Assembly: GCA_035048485.1 (NCBI GenBank)
Contig: CM068584.1
Location: 64,896,420 to 64,960,419, forward strand
Direction of reading: 5' to 3'
Length of the DNA stretch: 64,000 bases
Origin: Pteria penguin
Lineage: Eukaryota > Mollusca > Bivalvia > Pterioida > Pteriidae
Within the stretch, counting starts at the first letter, position 1; each line of letters begins with the position of its first letter. The notes below the pieces were generated by a model. The model did no database searches and was not told where the DNA came from. It saw nothing but the letters and a program-made list of their open reading frames with translations. The position numbers and the translations under genes are program-made. Positions 58,901 to 64,000 of this stretch are shown here, one piece after another.

Positions 58901-61900
58901 AAGTAAATTTCAGAGCGGGAGCCCTATAGGAATCACTGTGTCCGTACATCTGTCTGTCTGTCCGTCAGCAAATTCGTTTCTGGATCGATGATATCTCTAG
59001 TACTAATCGTACTCCACTGTCAACCATCAAATCGTGTGGAAGAGTTCTTGAATGCATATTCAACAATATACCCACTTATAATTTGTGGCGACTTCAACTA
59101 CGATCTCAACAAAAACAAACAGAACTGTATTACAACATTACTTCAGGCTGCTGGAGTGACTCAGATCACTGTTTCTCTAACACACCAAATTTGCTCGCAC
59201 ATCGATCACATCTGGACTACAGTCTCTGCACTCACATAAAGAGTGCACCTGTGGACTTACTGCAGTGACCACAAACAGATTCACTTTGACATCCAGTTCC
59301 AATAATTGCAGATAACATACCTCTATACACTGCATAAGGATTTTTGTCATTAACATACCTGATGAAGTTCAAAATAGAAACGTTATTTAAACTAATAAAC
59401 ACATATTTCTCCCTTCATTTGTGAATTTCTTACGACTGCTGTCATTTTAAACTTTAATAGCATTTAATCCTGCTACATGTATCAATTCCACTCCTACTCC
59501 TGTTGAAACATCTCATTAAACAGTGCCCCATCGACTTGGTTGACTTGTTCTAGTTGAAATGAAGTTGTGACTGTCATTCGGGCTTTCCGTCATTTTCGGA
59601 ATCTTCCTTAATGGCACACAGACACCTATCTTTTTCAGACTATTCAATCTAGGATGTGACTTTTACTGACTTATTATATCTTCATCACATGTAACCTTAG
59701 CTCCATTTTCAAGGCCAGTTTCCAACTAAAAAAAGCACGTCTTTGCATTTAGGTCAGTTATGGACTACTGTCTTATCACCCTAACATTGATCGACGAAAA
59801 TATAGGATATTTTCAGTTATAAATCACATAGGTCAAAAATCAAATTATCAGTGAGTAGCACATAACAGAAAATGTATACATTAGCAATTTTTATCAAATA
59901 ATAAAGAAAAAAATTTTTGGAGACTTGAAAAATTTGCGCATAATTTCTACATGGCCATCAATGTCATGACGTTACGGAAATTGGTCTTTTTTGTTGGTAG
60001 TCTCAAAGAAAGAATTTTCAAAATAATGCATTAAAATTGCTGAACACATTTTGTGTTACAACAATTTACAGTGGAGTTGGCTTATAACGAACAGGCTTAT
60101 TACGAATTCAGGCCTCTAACGAACTAAAATAAAATCCCCAGCAAATTTCCTATTTATATGAAGTATATATTGATGCTTACAACGAAAAGTGCTTTAACGA
60201 AAAACATGCTTATAACGAACTAAAAATTTAGTCCCTAAAGTAAAAATGATGTGATTTCTTCGCTGATATAAGGAAATAATTTGTAACAGAATCATGTATT
60301 AGTAAAATGTTAATCCCGCAGCCAACCTGTCTAAACTTGGTCATTACGCAAATGTTTTCATAGCTGTTGTCTCTTGAATAAAAACAAATAATAAGTAACT
60401 GTTTTAAGTTTGCTTTCAATACTACATAGAAGAAGACATTAAACGGAGTTAATTGTACCCAGGTGTAAAACATATTTTGTATTGAAACGAGGTATGAAAA
60501 TTGTGACCGTCTCTGCCAGTTGGTAATGGGATAGGCAGAATACTAATTGACTAATATATCATCGTGAGCAGATTCGTCCTTGACCTTTGCAGCAGAATTT
60601 TTGAGAACATTTCTCTCATTTGTATGTGTGGATTATTGATTTTATCCAATCTCATTAACCAAGTCACCAACACCTGTTGGTTATATTTGAGAATTAACTA
60701 ACTGGATTGGATTAAAGATTCACTATATATAGGTAAAAATGTTGTGAATAATGTGACACTTTCTGTACATACATCAGTCAAGGTCATGTGTCACAGATGC
60801 ATTTGACAATATGCCAAAACTGAAAATACTAATTTTCGCATTAATGTTCAACTTTTAAAAACATATATATTAGAAAGTTTCAGCAAATTATGTGGAGCAT
60901 GCTGTTTCAAAGTCAGTGTCTAAGGTCAAGGTCATAGACACTTAAAAGTTAAAAATGCTAATTTCCTCATGAACTTTAAACATTTTGTATACACATTAAT
61001 ATTATTATAGGAAATTAGGTGAACAATATATTAGCAGAGTTTCAAGGTCCAGGGGTCAAAGATCAAGGTCACATATCTCCGTTATATGCTGACAGTGAAA
61101 ATTCTAATTTTCTAGTAAACCACATAAGTATTTTTGATATACCTATAAAAGTTGTTGAAAATTATGTAAACAAATTTCAAACAAGTTTCAAAGTCACATT
61201 GAAAATGATACTTTGTCATGATTCTGTGAATCATGGTTACCAGGTGAGAATCTTCAGGCCCCCTAGGACTCTTGTTGATGAATATGTGAGATTCATTTTG
61301 TTCTCAACTAGTACTGCATTGTCCATTTGGTGGGGGGATTTGCAATGATGGTATATTTTGATGGGTAAATAATCATTTTCTGAAGTCTATATCTGCACAT
61401 TTCCATTTTATTACAGTTTTAAAAGAGGATGAAAATGAAAGTTCAGAAGAAATGTCATCCGAAGATGATTCAGGCAAGTAATTTAATTTTATCTTACCTG
61501 ACCCACCTGTAAACTTTTACCATTAAAGGAAGGTATAATAGCTGCAACAAATTCATAAGCCCTCCGCTAGGTGGGGCGTATATCGGTATGGTCTGTGTCG
61601 TCCCGTCCGTTGTCAGCATTTGGCTTGTCTGGAGATTTCTGAAGAAACTACTAAAGGGACTTAAGACAGTTGTTCCTTCCAAGAAGTTCTTTAGCCCAGT
61701 CGAACTGAACCAAATTTGTTGAAACTTAACACGAGTGTTCCTGATATCAAGCTGTAGGCGCAAGTCAAAATTCAAGGTCGTGCGTTCAAGATCAAGGCCA
61801 CAATGACTTAATTCACACATAAAAACGGGTAGAATTAGCATGTCTGCAGCTTTCTGGTCAAGGTACTGAACCGAATTTGTTGCAACTGCACAGGAGTATT

Positions 61901-63718
61901 CCTTATATCAAGCTCTTAGGGTCAATCGATTTTCAAGGTCATGAGAGTCGTGAGGTCACAGTGGGCTCATTTTCACATGAATACGGATAGAATTATCTTG
62001 TCCGCTGCTTTCTAACCAAAGTACTAAACCGAATTTGTTGAAACTTAACACGAGTGTACCTGGTATCAAGCTCTAGGCACTAGTTGGAATTCGAGGTCAT
62101 GCATCCAAACTGGTGGAATTAGCTTGTCTGCAGCTTTCTGGCCAAGGTACTAAGCCAAATTTGGTGAAACTTTACATCGGTGTTTTTAATATCAAGCTTA
62201 AGACACGAGTCGAAATTCAAAATATTGCAATATTAAGCCGTGTATTGCAATATGTTACATATTGCAATACATGGCTTAATGTATTGCAATTTATTGCAAA
62301 GATTATAAAGTTATTGTTTATGGCCAGAATGTTTATGTTTTAGAATTTAATGATACATGCAACTGTATTTGGATCATAAAGCATCTTGTATGTAAAGCAT
62401 TACAATAATTCTTGAAGGTCGAGGTCACTCGAAGAAAGCACTCATTGTAAAATCTTGAATGAATTCAATTGTGATCTAATTCTCAATTATAGCGTTTTCT
62501 GTTGCAGAAAATATGATAAAAATGTACAGAAACAATTGATATTGTGGACTTTTTAACTGTTGACAAAAAACCGCAATATACCGGTTTTTAGATTTGAATA
62601 CTGGTATATTGTATTGACTGTGCAGCATCGCAATATACCGGTAATATCGCACACCCCTAGTATCAATGCTTCCTTGCCCCTTACCTTCTCCAATGGAAAC
62701 CTGTTTTTCGTTTACAAAGAGTGGGCATCGAGGTTGAAAGCAGGTGTATCATGTACCGTTTGGGGTACTCTTGTTAATTATTCTGCCTAAAATGACACTA
62801 AATTAACACAGAACTACCAAAAGGTCCTTGTAACAGAAAATGTTACGACTGGTATCTGCACTTGCGCATGGTGTGTATGTGATAAACTTCAAATCGGGGT
62901 TTTGCATATATATATATATGAGAGCAAAAATTCAAAATTCATAAGTTGAATAGAATTGTAAGAAGTGTTAGCGGATTGATATTATAATTTCATCTAAAGA
63001 AATGAAATCCTGTTTTCTTCTGAATTTAACAGAAACCAGAGCTAATATGACTATAAAGGACTTCTGAAAAACTGCTCGACCAATTTTGATTAAACTTGAC
63101 ACAAGTGATCAGTAGGCAAAGGGGAATCAGGTTTGTTTATCAAGGGGCTAAAGCTTTCAAGGGTCAAAAAAGGGGTAATTTTGGTGCACCAACTGCTTTC
63201 ATAGTTGATAAATATCATGCTTTAGGGAAGGTCTATCAAGTTTGTGCAGAAAAAGTAACTATGATACTTTTTCATGATCCATATACATGTACGTGATAAA
63301 TTTGCAAAGTGCCAACTTGAAGGTGGCTGGGCTTTAAATGTCATGGTCCTGTGAGTTATGTTTAACAGGTAAGCACCTTCATGACCTTAAGACCCCTGAG
63401 TCTGTTGTTTAGAAAAGTTTAAAAATTGTAATAACTTGCTTTTTACATTGTTTTTCAGGGAAGAAGCACAATCACAAAAAGAAAGAGAGAACAACATGGT
63501 CAAAAACTGAAAAAGAGGCTATTGAAATCTTTCTAATGCCAGAAGTGAGGAAACACAATAAACCACCAAAGAAAAGGGATGTTTTATTTGCCATGGCAAA
63601 AAGTAATGGCAAGCTAGGAAATCGTGAATGGAAAGCCATAAAATTCCAAACATGGGCCATGCATCAACAAGAACAAAGAAGAAAGAGTCAAGTTGTAACC
63701 AAACTACTTAAAAAATAA
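36111..63718 (+). CDS. SET / tandem-repeat / zinc-finger / recombinase-like / SANT-like protein gene, 16 coding exons
   Basis: Coding exons: 36111-36225, 38842-38989, 39631-39832, 41203-42193, 43125-43192, 44921-46015, 47942-48180, 49114-49259, 51015-51143, 51808-52003, 52922-52975, 54643-54708, 56293-56361, 57862-57951, 61417-61473 and 63459-63718 (TAA). All junction phases agree if exon 8 is one base shorter. About 1,307 residues: SET domain at 30-145, 19-residue repeats at 171-474, zinc fingers near 538-556 and 625-644, recombinase-like core at 874-1109, acidic linker, and a basic SANT-like end. It resembles multicopy SET/KMT5A-like proteins of fish and marine invertebrates with this zinc-finger and core region. 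It is likely nuclear. Two lesions interrupt this copy: a TGA at 45611 and an A9 run at 49139-49147. Confidence 0.8.
36240..37330. other. Intron 1, first part: no recognised element
   Basis: A GGGGCCAAATTTGGGCCCCAT palindromic stretch near 36332 and a CCAATATGGCC/CCAAGATGG pair near 37031-37062 are the only striking phrases. ORFs on the minus strand at 36450-36780 show no domain. Confidence 0.35.
37335..37560 (-). mobile_element. SINE (family B), inverted, near full length
   Basis: GTTTGTTTGTTGGGGGTTTA, CGTCCACGCAACAGCTGAGG and TCATATGCAGACGATGCATG form the tail. The body TGGCGTGCACTTATGGCGAC...ATACCCCACTTAGTC is the inverse of the segment at about 44530-44600 in the plus-strand copy. The tRNA-like head is incomplete. 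Confidence 0.75.
38060..38290 (+). repeat. Retroelement 3' tail, same type as 9240-9440
   Basis: Shares ordered blocks ACAGGTGCCACATGTGAGGC, AGGAAATGCTCACA, CCTGATTTCAC, GAGGTTCATGTTGTCCTGTC and TTTCGACTGTATTTGT with a tail widespread in bivalve genomes. Only the 3' end was inserted. Confidence 0.6.
38310..38680. repeat. Diverged tandem repeat, about 145-160 bp, three copies
   Basis: The phrase ACTTGCATGGTAGA(C/T)T...ACCCAAACC recurs at about 38313, 38457 and 38617. The later part (TTTAATGAG, TGATTGGCTG) is also shared. Intronic. Confidence 0.65.
38995..39245 (-). pseudogene. Mariner transposase remnant
   Basis: On the minus strand, immediately 3' of SET exon 2, two frames together carry RVLFHKDNGPVHKSATAMAA, then FFFNSQEEDLEALKPCWQKC, INTEGGYVEKTRVV and a stop. 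The HKDN aspartate context and the C-terminal CWQKCI..EG..VE block are typical of mariner-family transposases. A homopolymer frameshift (A10 at 39130-39139) and loss of the N-terminal two thirds show it is dead. Confidence 0.78.
39335..39390 (-). repeat. SINE (family B) tail fragment
   Basis: GTTTGTTTGTTTGTCGGGGT, TTAACGTCCGCGCAACAGCT and GAGGTCATATTATGATG: the inverted 3' end of the same family as 35708 and 37335, cut after about 55 bp. Confidence 0.65.
39945..40400. mobile_element. hAT-derived non-autonomous fragments
   Basis: TTAGGGCTGTCATTGATAGA at 39947 is followed by many GATATCGAT/ATCGATA words. Near 40285 a second start, TAGAGTTGCAACGATATATC, begins, with ACGATATATCACGG and CGATACGATAC after it. 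Starts of the form TAGxGxTGCAACGAT with ATCGATA-rich subterminal regions are typical of hAT ends. No transposase is present. Confidence 0.5.
40720..41110. repeat. Internal tandem duplication of about 210 bp
   Basis: GTTAAAGTTTTGGGGTAAGT, then TTTGAGAAGCACTGTAAATC and TGTAGTAGGATGCTGT, occur at about 40778-40850 and again at about 40992-41058. The copies lie just upstream of the repeat exon at 41203, and are related to the 46260-46500 repeat. Confidence 0.7.
41203..42193 (+). CDS. Exon 4: 57-bp tandem repeat coding for 16 x 19 residues
   Basis: After KDEPKPILYVEPTNN the exon contains 16 head-to-tail units of 57 bp (41248-42159). The consensus unit is MEASNAGNMEAGDVEKAGV. Variation is almost confined to residue 3 (A, T, once G), one AGDVEKV and one ASDVEK; the remaining codons are nearly identical at the DNA level. 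It ends with two half-units (TEVGV, MEVGV), then S and the donor CAG/GTAAGT. The segment is acidic, low in hydrophobics and probably disordered. The array is a whole number of codons and phase-neutral, so copy number can vary without frameshift. The opposite strand is also open throughout, which I regard as a by-product. Confidence 0.88.
42300..42725. repeat. TIR-type repeat with internal duplication
   Basis: ATGCCCGTCGTATGACAGGA begins a unit in which TAAACTTTCCTTGTC(G/T)GGGCT, ACTTTTCAACCGTTTAAGAT and the block from CGTGCCACATCTGG to CAAGGTCAAAGGTCAAAATCT occur twice, about 160 bp apart. Intronic, with no coding. Confidence 0.65.
43125..43192 (+). CDS. Exon 5: acidic linker
   Basis: A 68-nt exon bounded by TTTTTGTTACAG and ACT/GTGAGT. 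It encodes VVPNSDSDDACSDVF followed by PALKPVT. It enters in phase 1 and leaves in phase 0, matching both neighbours. It links the repeat region to the zinc-finger exon and has no fold I can recognise. Confidence 0.75.
43193..44357. other. Intron 5, first part
   Basis: TTCCGGATGATAA phrases at about 43447 and 43603 and GATATCCA/TGGATATC words (43670-43805) suggest a degenerate repeat. At 44058-44140, TTATAATGGGGGCATTTTAT with TCTCATTTTTATGAGGACAT resembles the unit of the minisatellite at 63745. No gene. Confidence 0.4.
44358..44700 (+). mobile_element. tRNA-derived SINE (family B)
   Basis: A tRNA-like head with TTGATTAGAGTGTCAGC (box A region) and GTGGTTCGAATCCCAGCC (box B) is followed by a unique body (TGAGTGGGGTATCCGTGTCA). 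The tail, ATGTGTCATGCACCCATGAT followed by ACCATCTGCATGTGACA, is shared with the different SINE at 56934. Inverted copies lie at 35708, 37335 and 39335. Confidence 0.8.
44921..46015 (+). CDS. Exon 6: zinc fingers and N-terminal core, with an in-frame TGA
   Basis: A long 1,095-nt exon (residues 509-873). A C2H2 finger has C538, C541, H551 and H556 (HYCYFCGKS...GRHILLQH). A second, C2HC finger has C625, C628, H640 and C644 (LPCQYCF...WRHTKKC). Basic KESKKKRKM and the NLGNFNHNIEVL segment separate them. The rest (EEFIDPKHFDTCVQGVKSL, PSLALKAGHLLRKLAELK, EWNDKISGIA) is the helical region preceding the recombinase-like core in related proteins. A TGA at 45611-45613 (REKL-stop-IIGRLKL) sits where relatives have Arg in an LR(E/I)(L/I)GRL context, so CGA to TGA is the likely change. 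Reading continues in the same frame on both sides. Confidence 0.82.
46016..46786. repeat. Intron 6 with tandem TIR-type repeats
   Basis: TACCCCCACACAACGAAGTT, GGGTATATACTGGAATCACT and CCGTCTGTCTCTATCTGTCT at 46183-46255 start a unit. TTGGAATTTGTTAATAAAAA recurs at about 46284 and 46463 as internal duplication. A related start is at 53385. No coding. Confidence 0.6.
46787..47850 (+). mobile_element. Full-length TTAGCTCACCTGAG...TIR element in intron 6
   Basis: Starts TTAGCTCACCTGAGCTGAAA, forms a hairpin with GCTCAAGTGAGCTTTT, and continues with GTCCGTCTGTCCGTCCGTCT. The interior has four diverged repeats of the GGGTAGGG(C/T)GGGGCC...AATCTTCTT unit. It ends CGGTTGCTCAGGTGAGCGAT, GAGGCCCATGGGCCTCTTGT. 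The ends are inverted copies (GCTCACCTG/CAGGTGAGC). Length is about 1.06 kb with no transposase. It ends just 91 bp before exon 7. Confidence 0.82.
47942..52003 (+). CDS. Exons 7-10: tyrosine-recombinase-like core
   Basis: Exon 7 encodes RLILFNKRRAEEPAQM, exon 9 ELITSTKLRKYMATVSQ and exon 10 LARHMGHELSVHRQFYRL. The candidate tetrad of a tyrosine recombinase is R913 (NKRRAEE), R1036 in an HxxR-like position (TxLR, with Thr replacing the His), H1062 and Y1071. Spacing (about 120, 26 and 9 residues) fits the family. Such cores occur in Crypton-type transposons and domesticated derivatives, and I infer that origin here. Exon 8 (146 nt) carries nine A at 49139-49147; with eight, the frame reads KVPVLMTPNMLAAVNALVAT and joins exon 9 in phase. 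All four acceptors and donors are canonical. Confidence 0.7.
48285..48760. repeat. Tandem duplication of about 160 bp plus TIR-element 3' end
   Basis: ATACTGAGCTGGTAT(C/T)AAGTG and GTTATGGCCCTTTGAA(C/A) occur at about 48287-48400 and 48447-48550. AGTTCACCTGATCATTGGTC at 48589 and ATGTGAGCGTTAAGACGCTT with GGGCCTCTTGTTG at 48724-48756 are the start and end blocks of a bivalve TIR element. Confidence 0.6.
49640..50810 (+). mobile_element. TIR element in intron 8
   Basis: Begins TTTTTAGCTCACCATCTGTC and ends GCCCTCTGGGCCTCTTGTTAG. The inside has two copies of GGGGCGGGGTCAAAA-type text (about 49860 and 50005) and ATTGATATAAA(A)CGACTTCTTCTC. Another terminus of the same type, CCAAGATCCCTTTGGGATCT then CTTGTT, lies at 50911-50937, suggesting adjacent or nested copies. 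No ORF. Confidence 0.6.
52442..52560 (-). repeat. Retroposon tail (family C), inverted
   Basis: TTTGTTATGGGTTTAACGGC, CTAGCAACATCGAGGTCATA and TAAGGCCAGTCAGAGGTTAA is the reverse complement of the tail at 58816-58869. Intronic. Confidence 0.65.
52922..61473 (+). CDS. Exons 11-15: small acidic phase-1 exons
   Basis: Five symmetric exons of 54, 66, 69, 90 and 57 nt, all phase 1-1: 52922-52975, 54643-54708, 56293-56361, 57862-57951 and 61417-61473. They encode FDINSQEAGVEHIMHSP, PQAKRKACYAEPEEQKSEDD, VPVSKQKTCYAETDEYRTED, a basic-acidic QVRPRRKNQRLVIIDEEEHS piece, and LKEDENESSEEMSSEDDS. Exons 12 and 13 share the pattern K(R/Q)K(A/T)CYAE-x-(D/E)E...EDD and look like a tandem exon duplication. 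Because all are phase-symmetric, any can be skipped without frameshift. The exon 15 donor is GC (TCAG/GCAAGT), a GC-AG intron. Confidence 0.72.
53380..54000. repeat. TIR-type repeat and internal repeats in intron 11
   Basis: A CCCCCCCCCACACACACACA and GGGGGTATACTGGAGTGGAA start, with GTCTGTCTGTCTG, resembles 46183. The block GCTTCTGATTGGTA and CC(A/T)ATCAGTTTC, with ...TGCCATGGCAAC, recurs three to four times between 53610 and 53970. Confidence 0.6.
55421..56252 (+). mobile_element. TTAGCTCACCTGGCCC TIR element in intron 12
   Basis: Starts TTAGCTCACCTGGCCCAAAG with the GGGCCAAGTGAGCTATTGTC hairpin partner. It then has CGTCTGTCGTCCGTC and ends near ATCATGTGAGCGTTAGGCCT, CTTGTC at about 56224-56250. 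Same family as 16524 and 46787. Confidence 0.72.
56650..56928 (+). mobile_element. tRNA-derived SINE (family A), nested copy
   Basis: The best-preserved head is GCCGTTGTGGCGCAGTGGTT (box A) and CCGGTTCGAGCCCC (box B). The central block is CCGAGGTCCCGTGTCATGG and GGCGTGGCACGTAAAAGATC, then CATCAGGCAGATGCCGTCAC, ending in a CAAAATCAAACAAACAAA tail. It is flanked by CAGATGGGG on both sides (56642 and about 56928), a 9-bp duplication. Confidence 0.9.
56934..57268 (+). mobile_element. tRNA-derived SINE (family D) with conserved GGGCAAGACACTT core
   Basis: Head CCCGCTTAGCTCAGTCGGTA with GAGCGTGAG (box A) and AGGTTCAAATCGC (box B), then TGTCCTTGGGCAAGACACTT, a body, and the tail ATGTGTCATGCACCCATGAC...GCGGACGTTAAACCCTACC ending in (CCA)n. 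The 11-mer CATAATTCAGA at 56635-56645 and 57270-57280 brackets both this SINE and the family A SINE in front of it. This copy therefore arrived first, and the other inserted at its 5' edge. Confidence 0.87.
57497..57566 (+). other. tRNA-like sequence
   Basis: GTGTGGGTAGCTCAGTTGGT, AGAGCAATTGGC and GTTCAGGTTCAGCGC look like tRNA boxes A and B, but the acceptor stem does not close. It is probably another SINE head or a tRNA pseudogene in intron 13. Confidence 0.4.
58004..58869 (+). mobile_element. 866-bp non-autonomous retroposon with perfect 12-bp target duplication (family C tail)
   Basis: ACAGTAACGTAT at 57992-58003 is repeated exactly at 58870-58881. Between them lies a unit starting CCCCCAGTGTTGCAACC and ending with GACTGGCCTTATATGACCTC, GGCCGTTAAACCCATAAC and an (ACAA)n tail. 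The tail recurs inverted at 52442. A 79-codon ORF at its 5' end (GYASGNTQFLEGPPKLYR) may be chance or part of a parent element. No RT. Confidence 0.8.
58988..59310 (+). pseudogene. APE-type endonuclease fragment of a LINE or Helitron
   Basis: The frame contains VEEFLNAYSTIYPLIICGDF with NYDL, where GDFN is the catalytic signature of APE-like endonucleases. VTQITVSLTHQICSHIDHIW follows, matching the T(H)..G..IDHIW region. Both ends are cut off and the RT is missing. Located in intron 14, just after the family C retroposon. Confidence 0.7.
59311..61416. other. Intron 14, remaining part
   Basis: TTATAACGAAC / CTTATTACGAATTC / TAACGAACTAA phrases at 60070-60230 form a degenerate dispersed repeat. 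GGTCAAAGATCAAGGTCACA at 61054 and CCCCCTAGGACTCTTGTTG at about 61257 are TIR-element ends. No gene. Confidence 0.45.
61540..62765. repeat. Intron 15: TIR-type repeats and palindromic TTGCAATA tract
   Basis: TAAGCCCTCCGCTAGGTGGG begins a unit with three diverged copies of AA(C/A)CGAATTTGTTG(A/C)AAC(T)...TATCAAGCT (about 61690-62200). At 62222-62300, repeated ATTGCAATA/TATTGCAAT form palindromes. CGCAATATACCGGT at about 62570 and 62628 resembles a hAT end. GTACCGTTTGGGGTACTCTTGTT closes the block at about 62775. Confidence 0.5.
63459..63718 (+). CDS. Exon 16: Myb/SANT-like C-terminus
   Basis: A 260-nt terminal exon following TTGTTTTTCAG. It encodes a basic KKHNHKKKERT run, then TWSKTEKEAIEIFLMPEVRK, PPKKRDVLFAMAKSNGKL and NREWKAIKFQTWAMHQQ, a short tryptophan-spaced helical segment like the Myb/SANT-type C-terminus of related SET proteins. 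It ends TKLLKK-TAA. The stop codon lies inside an AATAAA hexamer (63714-63719), a possible overlap of stop and polyadenylation signal. Confidence 0.75.
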
Positions 63719-63744
63719 ACAACTACAGGGTTCCTACACAATCT

Positions 63745-64000
63745 TGTTATAATGGGGACATTCTATCTCATTTTTGTGAGGACAATCGATTCTCTCACCA
63801 GAGGTAGTTATAATGGGGACATTCTGTCTCATTTTTGTGAGGACAATTGATTCTCTCACCAGAGGTAGTTATAATGAGGACATTCTGTCTCATTTTTGTG
63901 AGGACAATTGATTCTCTCACCAGAGGTAGTTATCATTAATGGGGACATTCTGTCTCATTTTTGTGAGGACAGTTGATTCTCTCACCAGAGGTAGTTATAA
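63745..64000. repeat. 61-bp minisatellite directly after the gene
   Basis: Units begin GTTATAATGGGGACATTCT and contain GTCTCATTTTTGTGAGGACA and GATTCTCTCACCAGAGGTA. Starts are at about 63745, 63807, 63868 and 63931 (the last with a short insert), and the array runs off the window. The inner TCTCA...TGAGGAC can fold. A single diverged unit is at 44058-44140. Confidence 0.88.

Overview
This looks like nuclear DNA from a bivalve mollusc, or a close lophotrochozoan relative. The evidence is spliceosomal introns, AT-rich spacers full of microsatellites, several tRNA-derived SINE families, elements that open with TTAGCTCACCTG and close with GGGCCTCTTGT (a pattern I associate with bivalve genomes), and decayed BEL/Pao, LINE, Harbinger, hAT, Tc1 and mariner elements. 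There are no bacterial operons, CRISPR arrays or rRNA genes.

Layout. Positions 1-5582 hold a decayed BEL/Pao retrotransposon on the minus strand. It is split inside its reverse transcriptase by a complete 1,543-bp Tc1-like transposon (879-2421) with an intact 339-codon transposase and a TA duplication. From 8534 to 15433 a chain of phase-consistent plus-strand exons reads as the 3' end of a single-pass membrane protein with a tyrosine-rich, ITAM-like tail. Its introns carry a 5'-truncated retroelement, a SINE and a decayed LINE. Positions 17690-21275 hold a minus-strand pseudogene of a Harbinger-type DDE transposase with a C-terminal SWIM-like motif. Positions 21600-32600 are gene-poor, with a possible minus-strand exon chain, a hAT-derived element, two SINEs, a MITE and a fragment of a multicopy marine-invertebrate protein family.

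The right half is dominated by one plus-strand gene of 16 coding exons (36111-63718, about 1,307 codons). Every exon junction agrees in phase except across one frameshifted exon. In order it encodes a SET domain, a single exon with 16 copies of a 57-bp repeat, a C2H2 and a C2HC zinc finger, a tyrosine-recombinase-like core, a series of small acidic phase-1 exons, and a Myb/SANT-like C-terminus. The copy shown has an in-frame TGA at 45611 and a one-base excess in an A9 run at 49139-49147, so it is either a damaged allele or contains assembly errors. Upstream, at 32641-34115, lies a triplicated CpG-rich module with an inverted CCAAT box, NRF1- and ETS-like sites and a splice donor. It is a good candidate for a duplicated promoter and first exon of this gene.

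The rest is introns of that gene filled with SINEs, MITEs, tandem duplications and bivalve-type TIR elements, ending in a 61-bp minisatellite directly after the stop codon.
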